Positions 1 to 7,486 of a stretch of DNA of 37,495 bases are shown one piece after another (position 1 is the stretch's first letter; every line of letters starts with the position of its first letter). Made by a program: the position numbers and the translations under genes. Source of the DNA: Actinomycetota bacterium (GTDB taxonomy: Bacteria; Actinomycetota; Acidimicrobiia; Acidimicrobiales; Microtrichaceae). Under the pieces are notes generated by a model, which did no database searches, was not told where the DNA came from, and saw only the letters and a list, made by a program, of their open reading frames with translations. The stretch covers positions 1 through 37,495 of the forward strand of contig SXMI01000160.1 in assembly GCA_005777415.1 (NCBI GenBank), read 5' to 3'.

Positions 1-46
1 ATGAATATTCATGTCGCTCGCACCACAAAGCCGGCAAGCGGGTGGG

Positions 47-1081
47 TCAGGGGGTGAGGACCCGCGCCAAGGCCTCGGGGACCGAGCTCGGGCCGTCCAG
101 CGTGGTCCACCTGGCACCGACGGCGTCGGCCAGGGCCTCGGCATCCGCCGAGTCGCCCTCGGGTGCCACGACGACCAGTTCGGCGACGGCGGCGGCCTCG
201 GGCAGCGGGTCGCCGCCGGTCGTCGCCCGGCAGTCGGACAGGACGATCGCGATCCGCCGTCCCGCCTGCGACCGGTCGAGCTGTTCGCGGGCGGCCCGCA
301 TGGCCAGCGCCAGGTTCGTGACACCGAACCCCCGCAGGCGGAGCAGATCGCCGACCACCTCGTCGGCCGATCGGGACACACCCTGCGACTGCACGACCAC
401 GGCGTCCTCGGCGAACGCGACCACGGAGCAGTCGGTCGGTGCCCGGAACATCACGCTCGCCGCAGCGACGGCCGCTGCCGCCAGCCGATCGCCGGCCATG
501 GAGCCCGATCGGTCGACGAGCAGGCACAGGGCGGTGTCCGGGCGGTCCCAGGCCCGCACGGCCAGCTCGTCGGCCCGGACGCCCTGACCGGCGGCGACCG
601 CCGTCACGGCGTCGATCGAGGCGTCGAGGTCCAGGTCGCCCTCGGCCCGGTCCGCCCGGTGGGTGCGGAGCCGGCCCGTGCCCCGCCGTGCCGGTCCGCC
701 GGTCCGGGCGATCTCCACGAGCACCCGTCCGGCCAACCGACGGGCGAGCCCCCGGAGCCGCTCGTCGGTGGCTCCGGTCATGTCGGCGAGGAGTGCCAGC
801 GCCTGGTCCGGGTCCTCGGCGAGGGCGTCGTCGAAGGCCTGCTCGTCGAGGACACCCACCTCGGGCGAGACGTCCTCGAAGTGCTCACGGCGCTCCAGGT
901 GCCGCCGTGCCGTCGTCCGCCGGCCGGCCTCGGCGATCGCCTCCCGGGCCGCATCACCCTCGAGGACCTCGTCGTCGCTCGCCCCACCCCGAGGCGGGGT
1001 CAGGCTTTTCCCGAGTTCCCCGGCTCGGCGGGCACGCCGGGGTCGGCCGCTGCCACCGGTGGCCCGAGGAACCGCTCCCAC
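47..1081 (-). CDS. VWA-domain protein (CoxE/ChlD-like), partner of MoxR ATPase
   Basis: This is a 344-residue cytoplasmic protein with no signal peptide. Its C-terminal half is a von Willebrand A domain with the metal-binding MIDAS motif DRSGSM at about residue 190. A later threonine lies in GVTNLAL, and an aspartate follows in LSDCRAT. The N-terminal half is charged and helical. Proteins of this class work with MoxR/ChlI-type AAA+ ATPases to insert metals or cofactors or to remodel enzymes, and the gene directly upstream encodes such an ATPase. It is the third gene of the dehydrogenase-ATPase-VWA operon. The ATG start overlaps the ATPase gene by about 80 bases. I see no later in-frame ATG or GTG near the overlap, so this start is kept, but it is not certain. 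The client is inferred to be the alcohol dehydrogenase. Confidence 0.8.
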   Translation of the reverse strand: MGAVPRATGGSGRPRRARRAGELGKSLTPPRGGASDDEVLEGDAAREAIAEAGRRTTARRHLERREHFEDVSPEVGVLDEQAFDDALAEDPDQALALLADMTGATDERLRGLARRLAGRVLVEIARTGGPARRGTGRLRTHRADRAEGDLDLDASIDAVTAVAAGQGVRADELAVRAWDRPDTALCLLVDRSGSMAGDRLAAAAVAAASVMFRAPTDCSVVAFAEDAVVVQSQGVSRSADEVVGDLLRLRGFGVTNLALAMRAAREQLDRSQAGRRIAIVLSDCRATTGGDPLPEAAAVAELVVVAPEGDSADAEALADAVGARWTTLDGPSSVPEALARVLTP

Positions 1082-1977
1082 AGCTCCCGGACGACGTCCT
1101 CGGCCGACCGGCTGGATCCCTCACGGACCCGGATGCGGCCCGAGAGCGCCAGGAGCGCCGCGTCCAGCGTGACGCCGGGGTCGGAGGGCTCCTGCTCGCG
1201 GAGCGACCCGAGCTCAGCCGCGACGAGCGCCAGGTCGATGGCGCCGCGCACCGACGACCCGGTCCGCAGGTCCGGGTGGTCGCGGGTGGCCCGGACCAGG
1301 TCGACGACCGATCGGAGCGTCCCGGATCCGAGCGACCCGGCCGCCAGGGGTGCCGCGACGTCGACGATCCGCACCTCGTCGTCGGAGTCCTGGTAGCCGA
1401 CCGCCAGTCGGCAGCACCGGTCGTAGACGGCGGCGGCGATCCGGGCGGTCCCGACGGCGTCGAACGGGTTCATGGCGGCGACGAGCCGGAAGCCCGACGA
1501 CGAGCGGACCGGGCCCAGTCGGGGGACGTGCACCTCACCCTCGCTCATCACGGTGATGAGCACGTTCAGGGTCTCCTCGGGGATCCGGTTGATCTCCTCG
1601 ACGTAGAGCAGTGAGCCGTTGCGGAGCGCCCGGAGGAGCGGCCCGTCGACGAAGACCTCGGGGGAGTACCCCTCGGCGAGCACGGCGGCGGGGTCGAACG
1701 CCCCGATGAGTCGCGCCGGCGTCAGCTCGGCGTTGCCCTCGACGAACTCGAATCCGATCCCCGCCTCCTCGGCGACGGACCGGAGGATCGTGGACTTGCC
1801 GGTGCCGGGCGGACCCTCCAGCAGGAGGTGTCGGCGGGCGGCGAGCGCCGCCACGACGGCCTCCAGCTCGCGGTCCCGACCGACGACCCTCGTCTGGATC
1901 CGGGCGAGCAGGCCGGCGTCGAAGGCGCCGTCGGTGCCCGGTGCGGCGTTGTCCTGATCAGAACTCGATGACGCCAC
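1000..1977 (-). CDS. MoxR-family AAA+ ATPase
   Basis: This is a 325-residue AAA+ ATPase. Walker A is GPPGTGKS at residues 55-62 and Walker B is LLYVEEINR at 123-131, followed by the sensor segment LVAAMNPFD. The EEIN Walker B and the helix insert before it are typical of the MoxR/ChlI group. That group pairs with VWA proteins to activate or metallate dehydrogenases and other enzymes. The start codon lies inside the end of the upstream alcohol dehydrogenase gene (20-base overlap), so translation is probably coupled. The VWA gene follows with another overlap. The gene order implies a chaperone role for the mycofactocin-dependent dehydrogenase; that role is inference, while the ATPase assignment is firm. 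Confidence 0.9.
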   Translation of the reverse strand: MASSSSDQDNAAPGTDGAFDAGLLARIQTRVVGRDRELEAVVAALAARRHLLLEGPPGTGKSTILRSVAEEAGIGFEFVEGNAELTPARLIGAFDPAAVLAEGYSPEVFVDGPLLRALRNGSLLYVEEINRIPEETLNVLITVMSEGEVHVPRLGPVRSSSGFRLVAAMNPFDAVGTARIAAAVYDRCCRLAVGYQDSDDEVRIVDVAAPLAAGSLGSGTLRSVVDLVRATRDHPDLRTGSSVRGAIDLALVAAELGSLREQEPSDPGVTLDAALLALSGRIRVREGSSRSAEDVVRELWERFLGPPVAAADPGVPAEPGNSGKA

Positions 1978-3082
1978 GGATGTTCACGCCGTCGCGCATG
2001 TCCTGGTAGCCCTGGTTGACCTCGCCGAGCGCGTAGCGGTTCGTGATCAGCTCGTCGAGCTTGAGCTCACCCTCGCGGTACATGGAGAGGAGGGCCGGGA
2101 TGTCGGCGCGGGGGTTGCCCGAGCCGAACACGGTGCCCTTCACCTCCTTGTTCATCATCGACAGCATGAACAGGTTCATGGTGACGTCGGACTCGAACAT
2201 GTTCCCGATCGCGGTGACCACGAGCGACCCGCCCTTGGACACCAGGCTCAACGACGGCTCGATCATGTCCCCGGTGACCACGCCGGGAACGAGGATCACC
2301 GAGTCGCACATGTCGCCCCAGGTCAGCTCCGGGACGGCGAGCAGCGCCTCCTCGATCGACGAGTAGGTGTGGGTGGCGCCCATCTCCATGGCCTTCTCGC
2401 GCTTGAACTCGACCGGGTCGATGGCGATGACCCGCTTGGCCCCGGCCATGCGGGCGCCCTGGACCGCGTTGATGCCGACGCCGCCGATGCCGATCACGGC
2501 GACGTTGTCGCCGGGCTGCACGTTCGCCCGGTGCACCGCGGAACCCCAGCCGGTGGCGACACCGCAGGACACGAGTGCGGCCACGTCGAAGGGGAGGTCC
2601 GGCTCGATCCTCACGACGGAGTTCTCGCTGAGGAGCAGCTGCTCGGAGAAGGTGCCGAGCTGGGCGAAGCGCGCCACGTCGGTCTCGCCGATCGTGTGCG
2701 AGTGGGTGCCCTCGGTCCGCGTCATCATGTGGGTGTCGAAGAGCTTGGCGCCCTCGTCGCACAGGTTCTGCCGGCCGGTCGAGCACCACTTGCAGCGTCC
2801 GCAGGACGGGATGAACGACATGGCCACGTGGTCGCCCGGCTGCACCGAGGTCACGCCGGGTCCGACCTCGACCACCTCGCCGGCGCCCTCGTGGCCGCCC
2901 ACGAACGGGAAGTGGGGGATCATCATGTCGCCCTGGACGACGTGCTCGTCGCTGTGGCACATGCCGGCCACGGCGGTCCGGACCCGGATCTCGCCCGGGC
3001 CGGGGTCGTCGAGGACGATCTCCTCGATGGTCCAGTCCTGGTTCGGACCCCACAGCACGGCGGCGTTCGTCTTGGTCGGCAT
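1958..3082 (-). CDS. NDMA-dependent (nicotinoprotein) zinc alcohol dehydrogenase, mycofactocin-associated
   Basis: This 374-residue medium-chain zinc alcohol dehydrogenase has C42 in GMCHSD, H64/E65 in GGHEGAG and C173 as catalytic-zinc ligands. C94, C97, C100 and C108 bind structural zinc. GIGGVG at 198-203 is the Rossmann loop, and D222 at the end of the second strand favours NAD(H). The sequence matches the family described as NDMA-dependent alcohol dehydrogenases (Rxyl_3153 type). In that family the nicotinamide stays bound and is re-oxidised by mycofactocin rather than exchanged. The ATG at 3080-3082 is chosen over longer frames because AGGGGGA lies just upstream and the protein then starts like its relatives (MPTKTNA). 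It is divergent from mftA and heads an operon with the MoxR and VWA genes. The substrate is unknown, probably a primary alcohol. Confidence 0.92.
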   Translation of the reverse strand: MPTKTNAAVLWGPNQDWTIEEIVLDDPGPGEIRVRTAVAGMCHSDEHVVQGDMMIPHFPFVGGHEGAGEVVEVGPGVTSVQPGDHVAMSFIPSCGRCKWCSTGRQNLCDEGAKLFDTHMMTRTEGTHSHTIGETDVARFAQLGTFSEQLLLSENSVVRIEPDLPFDVAALVSCGVATGWGSAVHRANVQPGDNVAVIGIGGVGINAVQGARMAGAKRVIAIDPVEFKREKAMEMGATHTYSSIEEALLAVPELTWGDMCDSVILVPGVVTGDMIEPSLSLVSKGGSLVVTAIGNMFESDVTMNLFMLSMMNKEVKGTVFGSGNPRADIPALLSMYREGELKLDELITNRYALGEVNQGYQDMRDGVNIRGVIEF

Positions 3083-3228
3083 CGTGTCCCCCTGTGTCCT
3101 CGAGGCGCGTCCCGTTCCGTGCGCGACGCGCCCCGGTTCTACACCACCCACGGGTGCCGAGGTAGCCGGAGTCCGGGCCGCGCGGCGCATCACCGGGTCG
3201 GCGATCGGCCGCCGGTCGACGGGCGCGG

Positions 3229-3234
3229 TACGCT
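3229..3234 (+). promoter_or_regulatory. Putative -10 box for the mft operon
   Basis: TACGCT matches the actinobacterial -10 pattern TANNNT. It would place the transcript start about 45 nt before the mftA ATG, leaving room for the visible ribosome site. No clear -35 hexamer is seen. I found no TANNNT box on the minus strand for the divergent dehydrogenase gene. Confidence 0.4.
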
Positions 3235-3285
3235 CGCCACTCGACGCCGCAGGTGCGGCGGACCACGGACCAGGAGACGGCGACC

Positions 3286-3447
3286 ATGGAGACGACGACC
3301 GACATCCACCCGGAGACCCGGTCGGACGAGACCGTCAACGGCGTCGCCCCGGCGGCGGGATCGGCGGCGGGATCGGCGGAGGAACTCGTCGTGGAGGAGC
3401 TCCTCGTCGAAGAGGTCTCGATCGACGGGATGTGCGGCGTCTACTGA
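3286..3447 (+). CDS. mftA: Mycofactocin precursor peptide MftA
   Basis: This is a 53-residue ribosomal peptide ending in the hallmark IDGMCGVY. In the known pathway, MftC decarboxylates and crosslinks the C-terminal Val52-Tyr53 pair, and MftE then releases the crosslinked dipeptide as AHDP. The acidic segment before the core (VVEELLVEE) is the usual leader region bound by MftB. The ATG at 3286 is preceded by AGGAG nine bases upstream, so it is preferred over the GTG at 3253. An Ala/Gly/Ser linker (AAGSAAGSAE) is encoded by a perfect 12-bp tandem repeat at 3351-3374, which is unusual. It is the first gene of the biosynthetic run, with mftB 25 bases downstream. Confidence 0.97.
   Translation: METTTDIHPETRSDETVNGVAPAAGSAAGSAEELVVEELLVEEVSIDGMCGVY
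3351..3374 (+). repeat. 12-bp tandem repeat inside mftA leader
   Basis: Two perfect copies of GGCGGCGGGATC, followed by a partial third, encode AAGS-AAGS in the linker of the MftA leader. The unit keeps the reading frame, so copy number can change without destroying the peptide. Confidence 0.7.
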
Positions 3448-3472
3448 CGCCGCACCGAGCGCGTCGGCCGTC

Positions 3473-3739
3473 GTGGTCGTCCGAACCGAGGACCGGCTCG
3501 TCCTCCACCCCGACGTCGCGCTGCGACCCGAGCGGTTCGGCGCGCTGGCCTACCACTTCGGCAACCGTCGGCTGTCGTTCCTGAAGCACCCGGACCTGGT
3601 GGCCGTGGTCGAGGCGCTCGACGGTGAGCGCACCGTCGGCGAGGCGTTCGATCGGGTGGGCGTGGCGGAATCACGGAGGCCGGCCTTCCTGACGGCCCTG
3701 GGCACGCTGAGCGCATCGGAGATGGTCCGTGCCGCCTGA
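3473..3739 (+). CDS. mftB: Mycofactocin peptide chaperone MftB
   Basis: This 88-residue RiPP recognition element contains the family signature RPERFGALAYHFGNRRLSFL around residues 20-39 and a helical C-terminal half. MftB binds the MftA leader and presents it to the radical SAM enzyme MftC. The GTG at 3473 is the only plausible in-frame start after the mftA stop, and it gives the usual length for the family (about 90). No strong ribosome site is visible, so translation may depend on coupling with mftA. The 3' end overlaps mftC by 11 bases. The assignment is firm from motif and position; the exact start is less certain. Confidence 0.93.
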   Translation: MVVRTEDRLVLHPDVALRPERFGALAYHFGNRRLSFLKHPDLVAVVEALDGERTVGEAFDRVGVAESRRPAFLTALGTLSASEMVRAA

Positions 3740-4922
3740 GGTCGTCCATCAGCCCCCGGCCGCGACCCGGCCGCTCGTCGACGAGTTCCGGCTCGGCCTC
3801 GACGCTCCGATCTGTCTGACCTGGGAGCTCACCTACGCCTGCAACCTGAGTTGTTCGCACTGCCTGTCGAGCTCCGGCCGCCGGGACCCCCGGGAGCTGA
3901 GCACCGAGGAGTGCTTCGCCGTCGTCGACGAGCTCCAGCGGCTCCAGGTCTTCTACGTCAACCTCGGCGGCGGCGAACCCATGCTCCGCCCGGACTTCTT
4001 CCCGATCGTCGAGTACGCCATCGACCATCAGGTCGGTGTGAAGTTCTCGACCAACGGCACGTTCCTCGACCGTGACGCCGCCCGGCGGTTGGCGGCGATG
4101 GACTACCTCGACGTACAGATCTCGCTCGACGGAGCCACTGCTGCGGTCAACGACGCGGTGCGCGGCGCCGGCGCGCACCGGGCCTCGCTCCAGGCCATGG
4201 AGCACCTGGCGGATGCGGGGTTCGGGGCGTTCAAGGTGAGCGTGGTCGTGACCCGCGAGAACGTCGACGAGCTCGACGACCTGCGAGCCCTCGCCGAGTC
4301 GTTCGGGGCCCAGCTCCGGGTGACCCGACTGCGCCCGTCGGGTCGCGGGGCCGACACCTGGGACCGTCTCCGGCCGACCCAGGCCCAGCAGCGCCAGCTC
4401 TACGCCTGGCTGCTCGGACGGGACGACGTGCTGACCGGCGACTCGTTCTTCCACCTGTCGGCGTTCGGTGAGGCGCTCCCCGGGCTCAACCTGTGCGGGG
4501 CCGGCCGGGTCGTCTTCCTGATCGACACGGTGGGCGAAGTCTACGCCTGCCCGTTCGTCATCCACGACGAGTTCCTCGCCGGCAACGTCCGGGACCCGGG
4601 TGGCTTCACCGACGTCTGGCGGAGCTCCGAGCTGTTCGCATCGCTCCGGGAACCGGGGAGCGAGGGTGCCTGCACCTCGTGCGGCAGCTACGACGCCTGC
4701 CAGGGCGGGTGCATGGCCTCGAAGTTCTTCGTGGGACTCGACCTCGACGACCCGGACCCCGAGTGCGTGCTCGGCAACGCCGAGGAACTGCTGGACCGGG
4801 TGGGCGCCGGGGTGGGGGCCCACGGCGCACCGGTGCCGCGGCCGACGGCGGACCACTCCCGTCCCGGCGTGGCCGTGCCGTCGCCGGTCACCCTCCGGCC
4901 GACCCGCCGCACCCGTCCCTGA
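3729..4922 (+). CDS. mftC: Mycofactocin radical SAM maturase MftC
   Basis: This 397-residue radical SAM/SPASM enzyme has the 4Fe-4S cluster motif CNLSCSHC (C38, C42, C45) and the SAM-binding GGGEP at 80-84. The C-terminal SPASM cysteines are C256, C274, C315, C318, C324, C328 and C346. MftC carries out the oxidative decarboxylation of the C-terminal tyrosine of MftA and then forms the Val-Tyr C-C bond. The GTG start overlaps the end of mftB by 11 bases, consistent with coupled translation of the recognition protein and enzyme. The last 45 or so residues are proline/arginine-rich and low-complexity. In most actinobacteria mftD comes next; here a FadH/OYE-type enzyme follows after 46 bases. Confidence 0.97.
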   Translation: MPPEVVHQPPAATRPLVDEFRLGLDAPICLTWELTYACNLSCSHCLSSSGRRDPRELSTEECFAVVDELQRLQVFYVNLGGGEPMLRPDFFPIVEYAIDHQVGVKFSTNGTFLDRDAARRLAAMDYLDVQISLDGATAAVNDAVRGAGAHRASLQAMEHLADAGFGAFKVSVVVTRENVDELDDLRALAESFGAQLRVTRLRPSGRGADTWDRLRPTQAQQRQLYAWLLGRDDVLTGDSFFHLSAFGEALPGLNLCGAGRVVFLIDTVGEVYACPFVIHDEFLAGNVRDPGGFTDVWRSSELFASLREPGSEGACTSCGSYDACQGGCMASKFFVGLDLDDPDPECVLGNAEELLDRVGAGVGAHGAPVPRPTADHSRPGVAVPSPVTLRPTRRTRP

Positions 4923-4968
4923 GCATCGGGGTTCGCCCTCCGGCGTCGCGCCGCGGCAGCATGTCGCC

Positions 4969-6948
4969 GTGACGTCGCTGCTCGAAGCGCTGGTCGTGGG
5001 CTCGCGTACGGCCCGGAACCGTGTGGTGTTCGGACCCCACGAGACGAACCTGGGGCGGGACCGCTCCATCTCGGACCGGCACGTCGCGTACTACCGGCGT
5101 CGGGCCGCCGGTGGCGCCGGGATCATCGTGACGGAGGAGGCGTCGGTCCACCCCTCGGACTGGCCGCTGGAACGTGCGCCGCTGGCCGAGGACTGCGGAC
5201 CCGGATGGGCCGAGGTCGCGACGGCCTGCCACGACGAGGGTGCGCTCGTCCTGGCGGCGATCGGTCACAGCGGCGGGCAGGGCACCTCGCACTGGAGCCA
5301 GCGGGAGCTGTGGGCCCCCTCGCCGGTCCCGGAGGTCAACACCCGCGAGGTCCCCAAGGAGATGGAGGAGTCCGACATCGAGGCGGTGATCGACGGGTTC
5401 GCCCGGGCGGCTGCCCTCGCCGTCGATTCGGGATGCGACGGGGTCGAGGTCAACGCCGGCCAGCACTCGCTGGTCCGACAGTTCCTGTCGGGTCTCACGA
5501 ACACCCGCGGCGACGCCTGGGGTGAGGACCGCACCCGCTTTGCGACCCGGGTCCTGGAGTCGGTCCGCTCGGCGGTCGGACCGGATGCGGTGGTGGCGCT
5601 GCGACTGTCCTGCGACGAACTCGCACCGTGGGCGGGGATCACCCCGGAACAGGCGCCCGGACTGGCGGTCGAACTGGTCACGGGTGCGGGGCGGGTCGAC
5701 CTGCTCACGGTGGTGCGCGGGTCGATCTACTCGGTCGGGTCCACGCGGCCCGACGGACACACCCCGCCCGGGTTCAACCTGGACCTGTGCCGGTCGGTGC
5801 GCAAGGCCGTGCACCCGGCGACCGACGGTCGAGTCCCCGTGGTGGCCCAGGGGTCGATCGTGGACGTCGGCCAGGCGACGTGGGCCGTCGACGACGGGGT
5901 GGCGGACGCGGTCGAGATGACCCGGGCCCAGCTCGCCGACGCCCGTCTCGTCGACAAGCTGCGCTCGGGGACCCCGGAGCGGATCCGGCCCTGTGTGCTC
6001 TGCAACCAGCAGTGCGCGGTGCGGGACAACCGCAACCCCATCGTGAGCTGCACGGTGGACCCGTCGACGGGCCACGAGCTCGACGAGCCGGAACTGGTCG
6101 AACTCGACGTCCGGGAGCGAGACGGTGGATCGTCGTCCGGGGGAGGCCCCGCCCTCGTGGTCGTCGGCGGCGGGCCCGCCGGGTTGGAGCTGGCGAGGGT
6201 GGCGGCCGGAGGGGGCCGCGCCGTCCGCGTGGTCGAGCAGTCCGACGAGCCCGGTGGCCTGCTCGCCACGATCGCCCGACTGCCCGGCCGGGAGCGGTTC
6301 GCCGACCTGGCGTCGTGGTTCCGTGACGAGTGCGTCCGCGCCGGGGTCGAGGTGACCACCGGCGTCGCGGCCACCACCGAGCTGATCGAGGAGTGGATCG
6401 GCGACGGACTCGAGGTGGTGTTCGCCGTCGGCGGGTCCGACGGATCGACCGGCGTCCCGGTGGACCGGGCGACGAGGTGCTGGACCCCGACCGAGGTCTT
6501 GGCCGACGGCGGCGCGTCGCTCCCGGACGGTGCCGTCCTCGTCTGGGACCCGATCGGTGGACCGATCGGTGTCGGCGTCGCCGAGGTGCTCGCCCCGACC
6601 GGGCGGGTCGTCCACCTGGCGACGCAGGACTTCATCGTGGGCAACGAACTGGCCCGGGCCGGAGATCTGGCGCCGGCGAACGCCCGGCTGGCCCAGGCCG
6701 GCGTGGTGCTCCACCGCCGCAGCCTGCTGCGTGAGGTCACCCCGCTCGGGGCGACGCTCGAGGACCGGTTCACGGCGCGTCGCTCGTCGATCGAGGTCGT
6801 CGCCGTCGTCGACGCGGGCCACCGGCTCCCGGCGTCGCTCGAGCCGCGGGCGGACGGTCGGGACGTCGTCGTCATCGGTGACGCCGTGGCGCCGCGCACC
6901 GTCCACGAGGCGGTCCTCGAGGGCCGTCGGGCCGCCCTCGGCCGCTGA
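4969..6948 (+). CDS. Mycofactocin-system FadH/OYE family oxidoreductase 1
   Basis: This 659-residue iron-sulfur flavoprotein has three parts: an N-terminal FMN TIM barrel (about 1-330), a 4Fe-4S motif with C342, C345, C349 and C361, and C-terminal FAD/dinucleotide domains with GGGPAG at about 400. This is the layout of 2,4-dienoyl-CoA reductase and trimethylamine dehydrogenase. In the substrate segment before QFLSG (residues 163-171), serine S167 stands where dienoyl-CoA reductase has its catalytic tyrosine, and Q165 where trimethylamine dehydrogenase has His172 (alignment from memory). The family is known near mycofactocin loci but, as far as I know, its function is not established. The GTG at 4969 starts just before the conserved barrel; no good ribosome site is seen. 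A role in mycofactocin maturation or redox cycling is inferred. Confidence 0.88.
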   Translation: MTSLLEALVVGSRTARNRVVFGPHETNLGRDRSISDRHVAYYRRRAAGGAGIIVTEEASVHPSDWPLERAPLAEDCGPGWAEVATACHDEGALVLAAIGHSGGQGTSHWSQRELWAPSPVPEVNTREVPKEMEESDIEAVIDGFARAAALAVDSGCDGVEVNAGQHSLVRQFLSGLTNTRGDAWGEDRTRFATRVLESVRSAVGPDAVVALRLSCDELAPWAGITPEQAPGLAVELVTGAGRVDLLTVVRGSIYSVGSTRPDGHTPPGFNLDLCRSVRKAVHPATDGRVPVVAQGSIVDVGQATWAVDDGVADAVEMTRAQLADARLVDKLRSGTPERIRPCVLCNQQCAVRDNRNPIVSCTVDPSTGHELDEPELVELDVRERDGGSSSGGGPALVVVGGGPAGLELARVAAGGGRAVRVVEQSDEPGGLLATIARLPGRERFADLASWFRDECVRAGVEVTTGVAATTELIEEWIGDGLEVVFAVGGSDGSTGVPVDRATRCWTPTEVLADGGASLPDGAVLVWDPIGGPIGVGVAEVLAPTGRVVHLATQDFIVGNELARAGDLAPANARLAQAGVVLHRRSLLREVTPLGATLEDRFTARRSSIEVVAVVDAGHRLPASLEPRADGRDVVVIGDAVAPRTVHEAVLEGRRAALGR

Positions 6949-7015
6949 CCCCGCCGACGCGAGCGGGGCGGCCGGACCGGTGTGTGGGGGTCTATCGCTC
7001 GCACCGTGACCCGGG

Positions 7016-7021
7016 TACCCT
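7016..7021 (+). promoter_or_regulatory. Putative -10 box upstream of the small membrane protein gene
   Basis: TACCCT fits TANNNT and lies 58 bases before the ATG at 7080. It would give a short leader containing the GGAGG ribosome site. No clear -35 is seen. Confidence 0.4.
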
Positions 7022-7079
7022 GAGGGGAGTTCAGCGTGCCGTGGCAGGAACGGCACACGGGCCGGGCGCGGAGGCGACG

Positions 7080-7424
7080 ATGTTGAACACCACCAAAGAG
7101 GTGCTGGAGCGGACCATCGCCCAGGCCGTCGACCTGGCCAAGGCGGCGGACTCGGCGTTCCGGACCCACGAGGACGTCGCCGTCGCGCTCCCGGGCGGTC
7201 TCTACGGACACGTCCGCAACGGACGGTTCGTCGGGTTCGGGCTCGAGCCCGTCGGCGACGTCTACGTCGACAGCGACCGGACCGTCATGGACCTGCCGGA
7301 CGGCGGTCCCGGGCACTTCCTCTGGGGTCGTGTCGTGGCGGTGGCCGGTGGAGCGGCGGCGGCGGCGTCGACCGTCGCCGGGGTCGCCACGGCCCTGCTC
7401 CGCGGGCGTCGTCGCCCCGCCTGA
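7080..7424 (+). CDS. Small hypothetical membrane-anchored protein in the mycofactocin locus
   Basis: This 114-residue protein is one I do not recognise. Its N-terminal 85 residues are soluble: a helix (TKEVLERTIAQAVDLAKAAD), then a segment rich in Val, Gly and Asp. They are followed by a single hydrophobic Ala/Val/Gly stretch (about 86-108) ending in RGRRRPA, so the C-terminus should be cytoplasmic and the protein tail-anchored. The ATG has GGAGG seven bases upstream. It sits between the two FadH/OYE genes with its own candidate promoter, followed by an 18-bp palindrome. It could dock the soluble flavoproteins at the membrane; that is only positional inference. Confidence 0.7.
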   Translation: MLNTTKEVLERTIAQAVDLAKAADSAFRTHEDVAVALPGGLYGHVRNGRFVGFGLEPVGDVYVDSDRTVMDLPDGGPGHFLWGRVVAVAGGAAAAASTVAGVATALLRGRRRPA

Positions 7425-7425
7425 T

Positions 7426-7443
7426 CCGTCGGTCGACCGACGG
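7426..7443. other. Perfect 18-bp palindrome, possible terminator or operator
   Basis: CCGTCGGTCGACCGACGG begins two bases after the stop codon of the small membrane protein gene and lies 31 bases before the next -10 box. It could form a GC-rich hairpin, but there is no T run after it, so a protein-binding site is as likely as a terminator. Confidence 0.4.
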
Positions 7444-7474
7444 GATCGGCTTTCCGGTCCGCGCGCTCGGGTCG

Positions 7475-7480
7475 TAGCCT
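7475..7480 (+). promoter_or_regulatory. Putative -10 box, leaderless promoter of oxidoreductase 2
   Basis: TAGCCT ends six bases before the ATG at 7487, with no ribosome site between. The expected transcript start falls on the start codon, so the mRNA is probably leaderless. A weak TTTCCG lies 18 bp upstream. Confidence 0.5.
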
Positions 7481-7486
7481 GCCCCC

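Noticed and set aside
1-12. Perfect 12-bp AT-rich palindrome ATGAATATTCAT at the window edge
   Set aside because: It is at the very end of the window, with no downstream context to assign a terminator or operator. An artificial or chance origin cannot be excluded.
4888-7056. A 722-codon minus-strand frame opposite FadH/OYE-1
   Set aside because: No conserved motif. The opposite strand encodes an enzyme with intact cluster cysteines and nucleotide folds.
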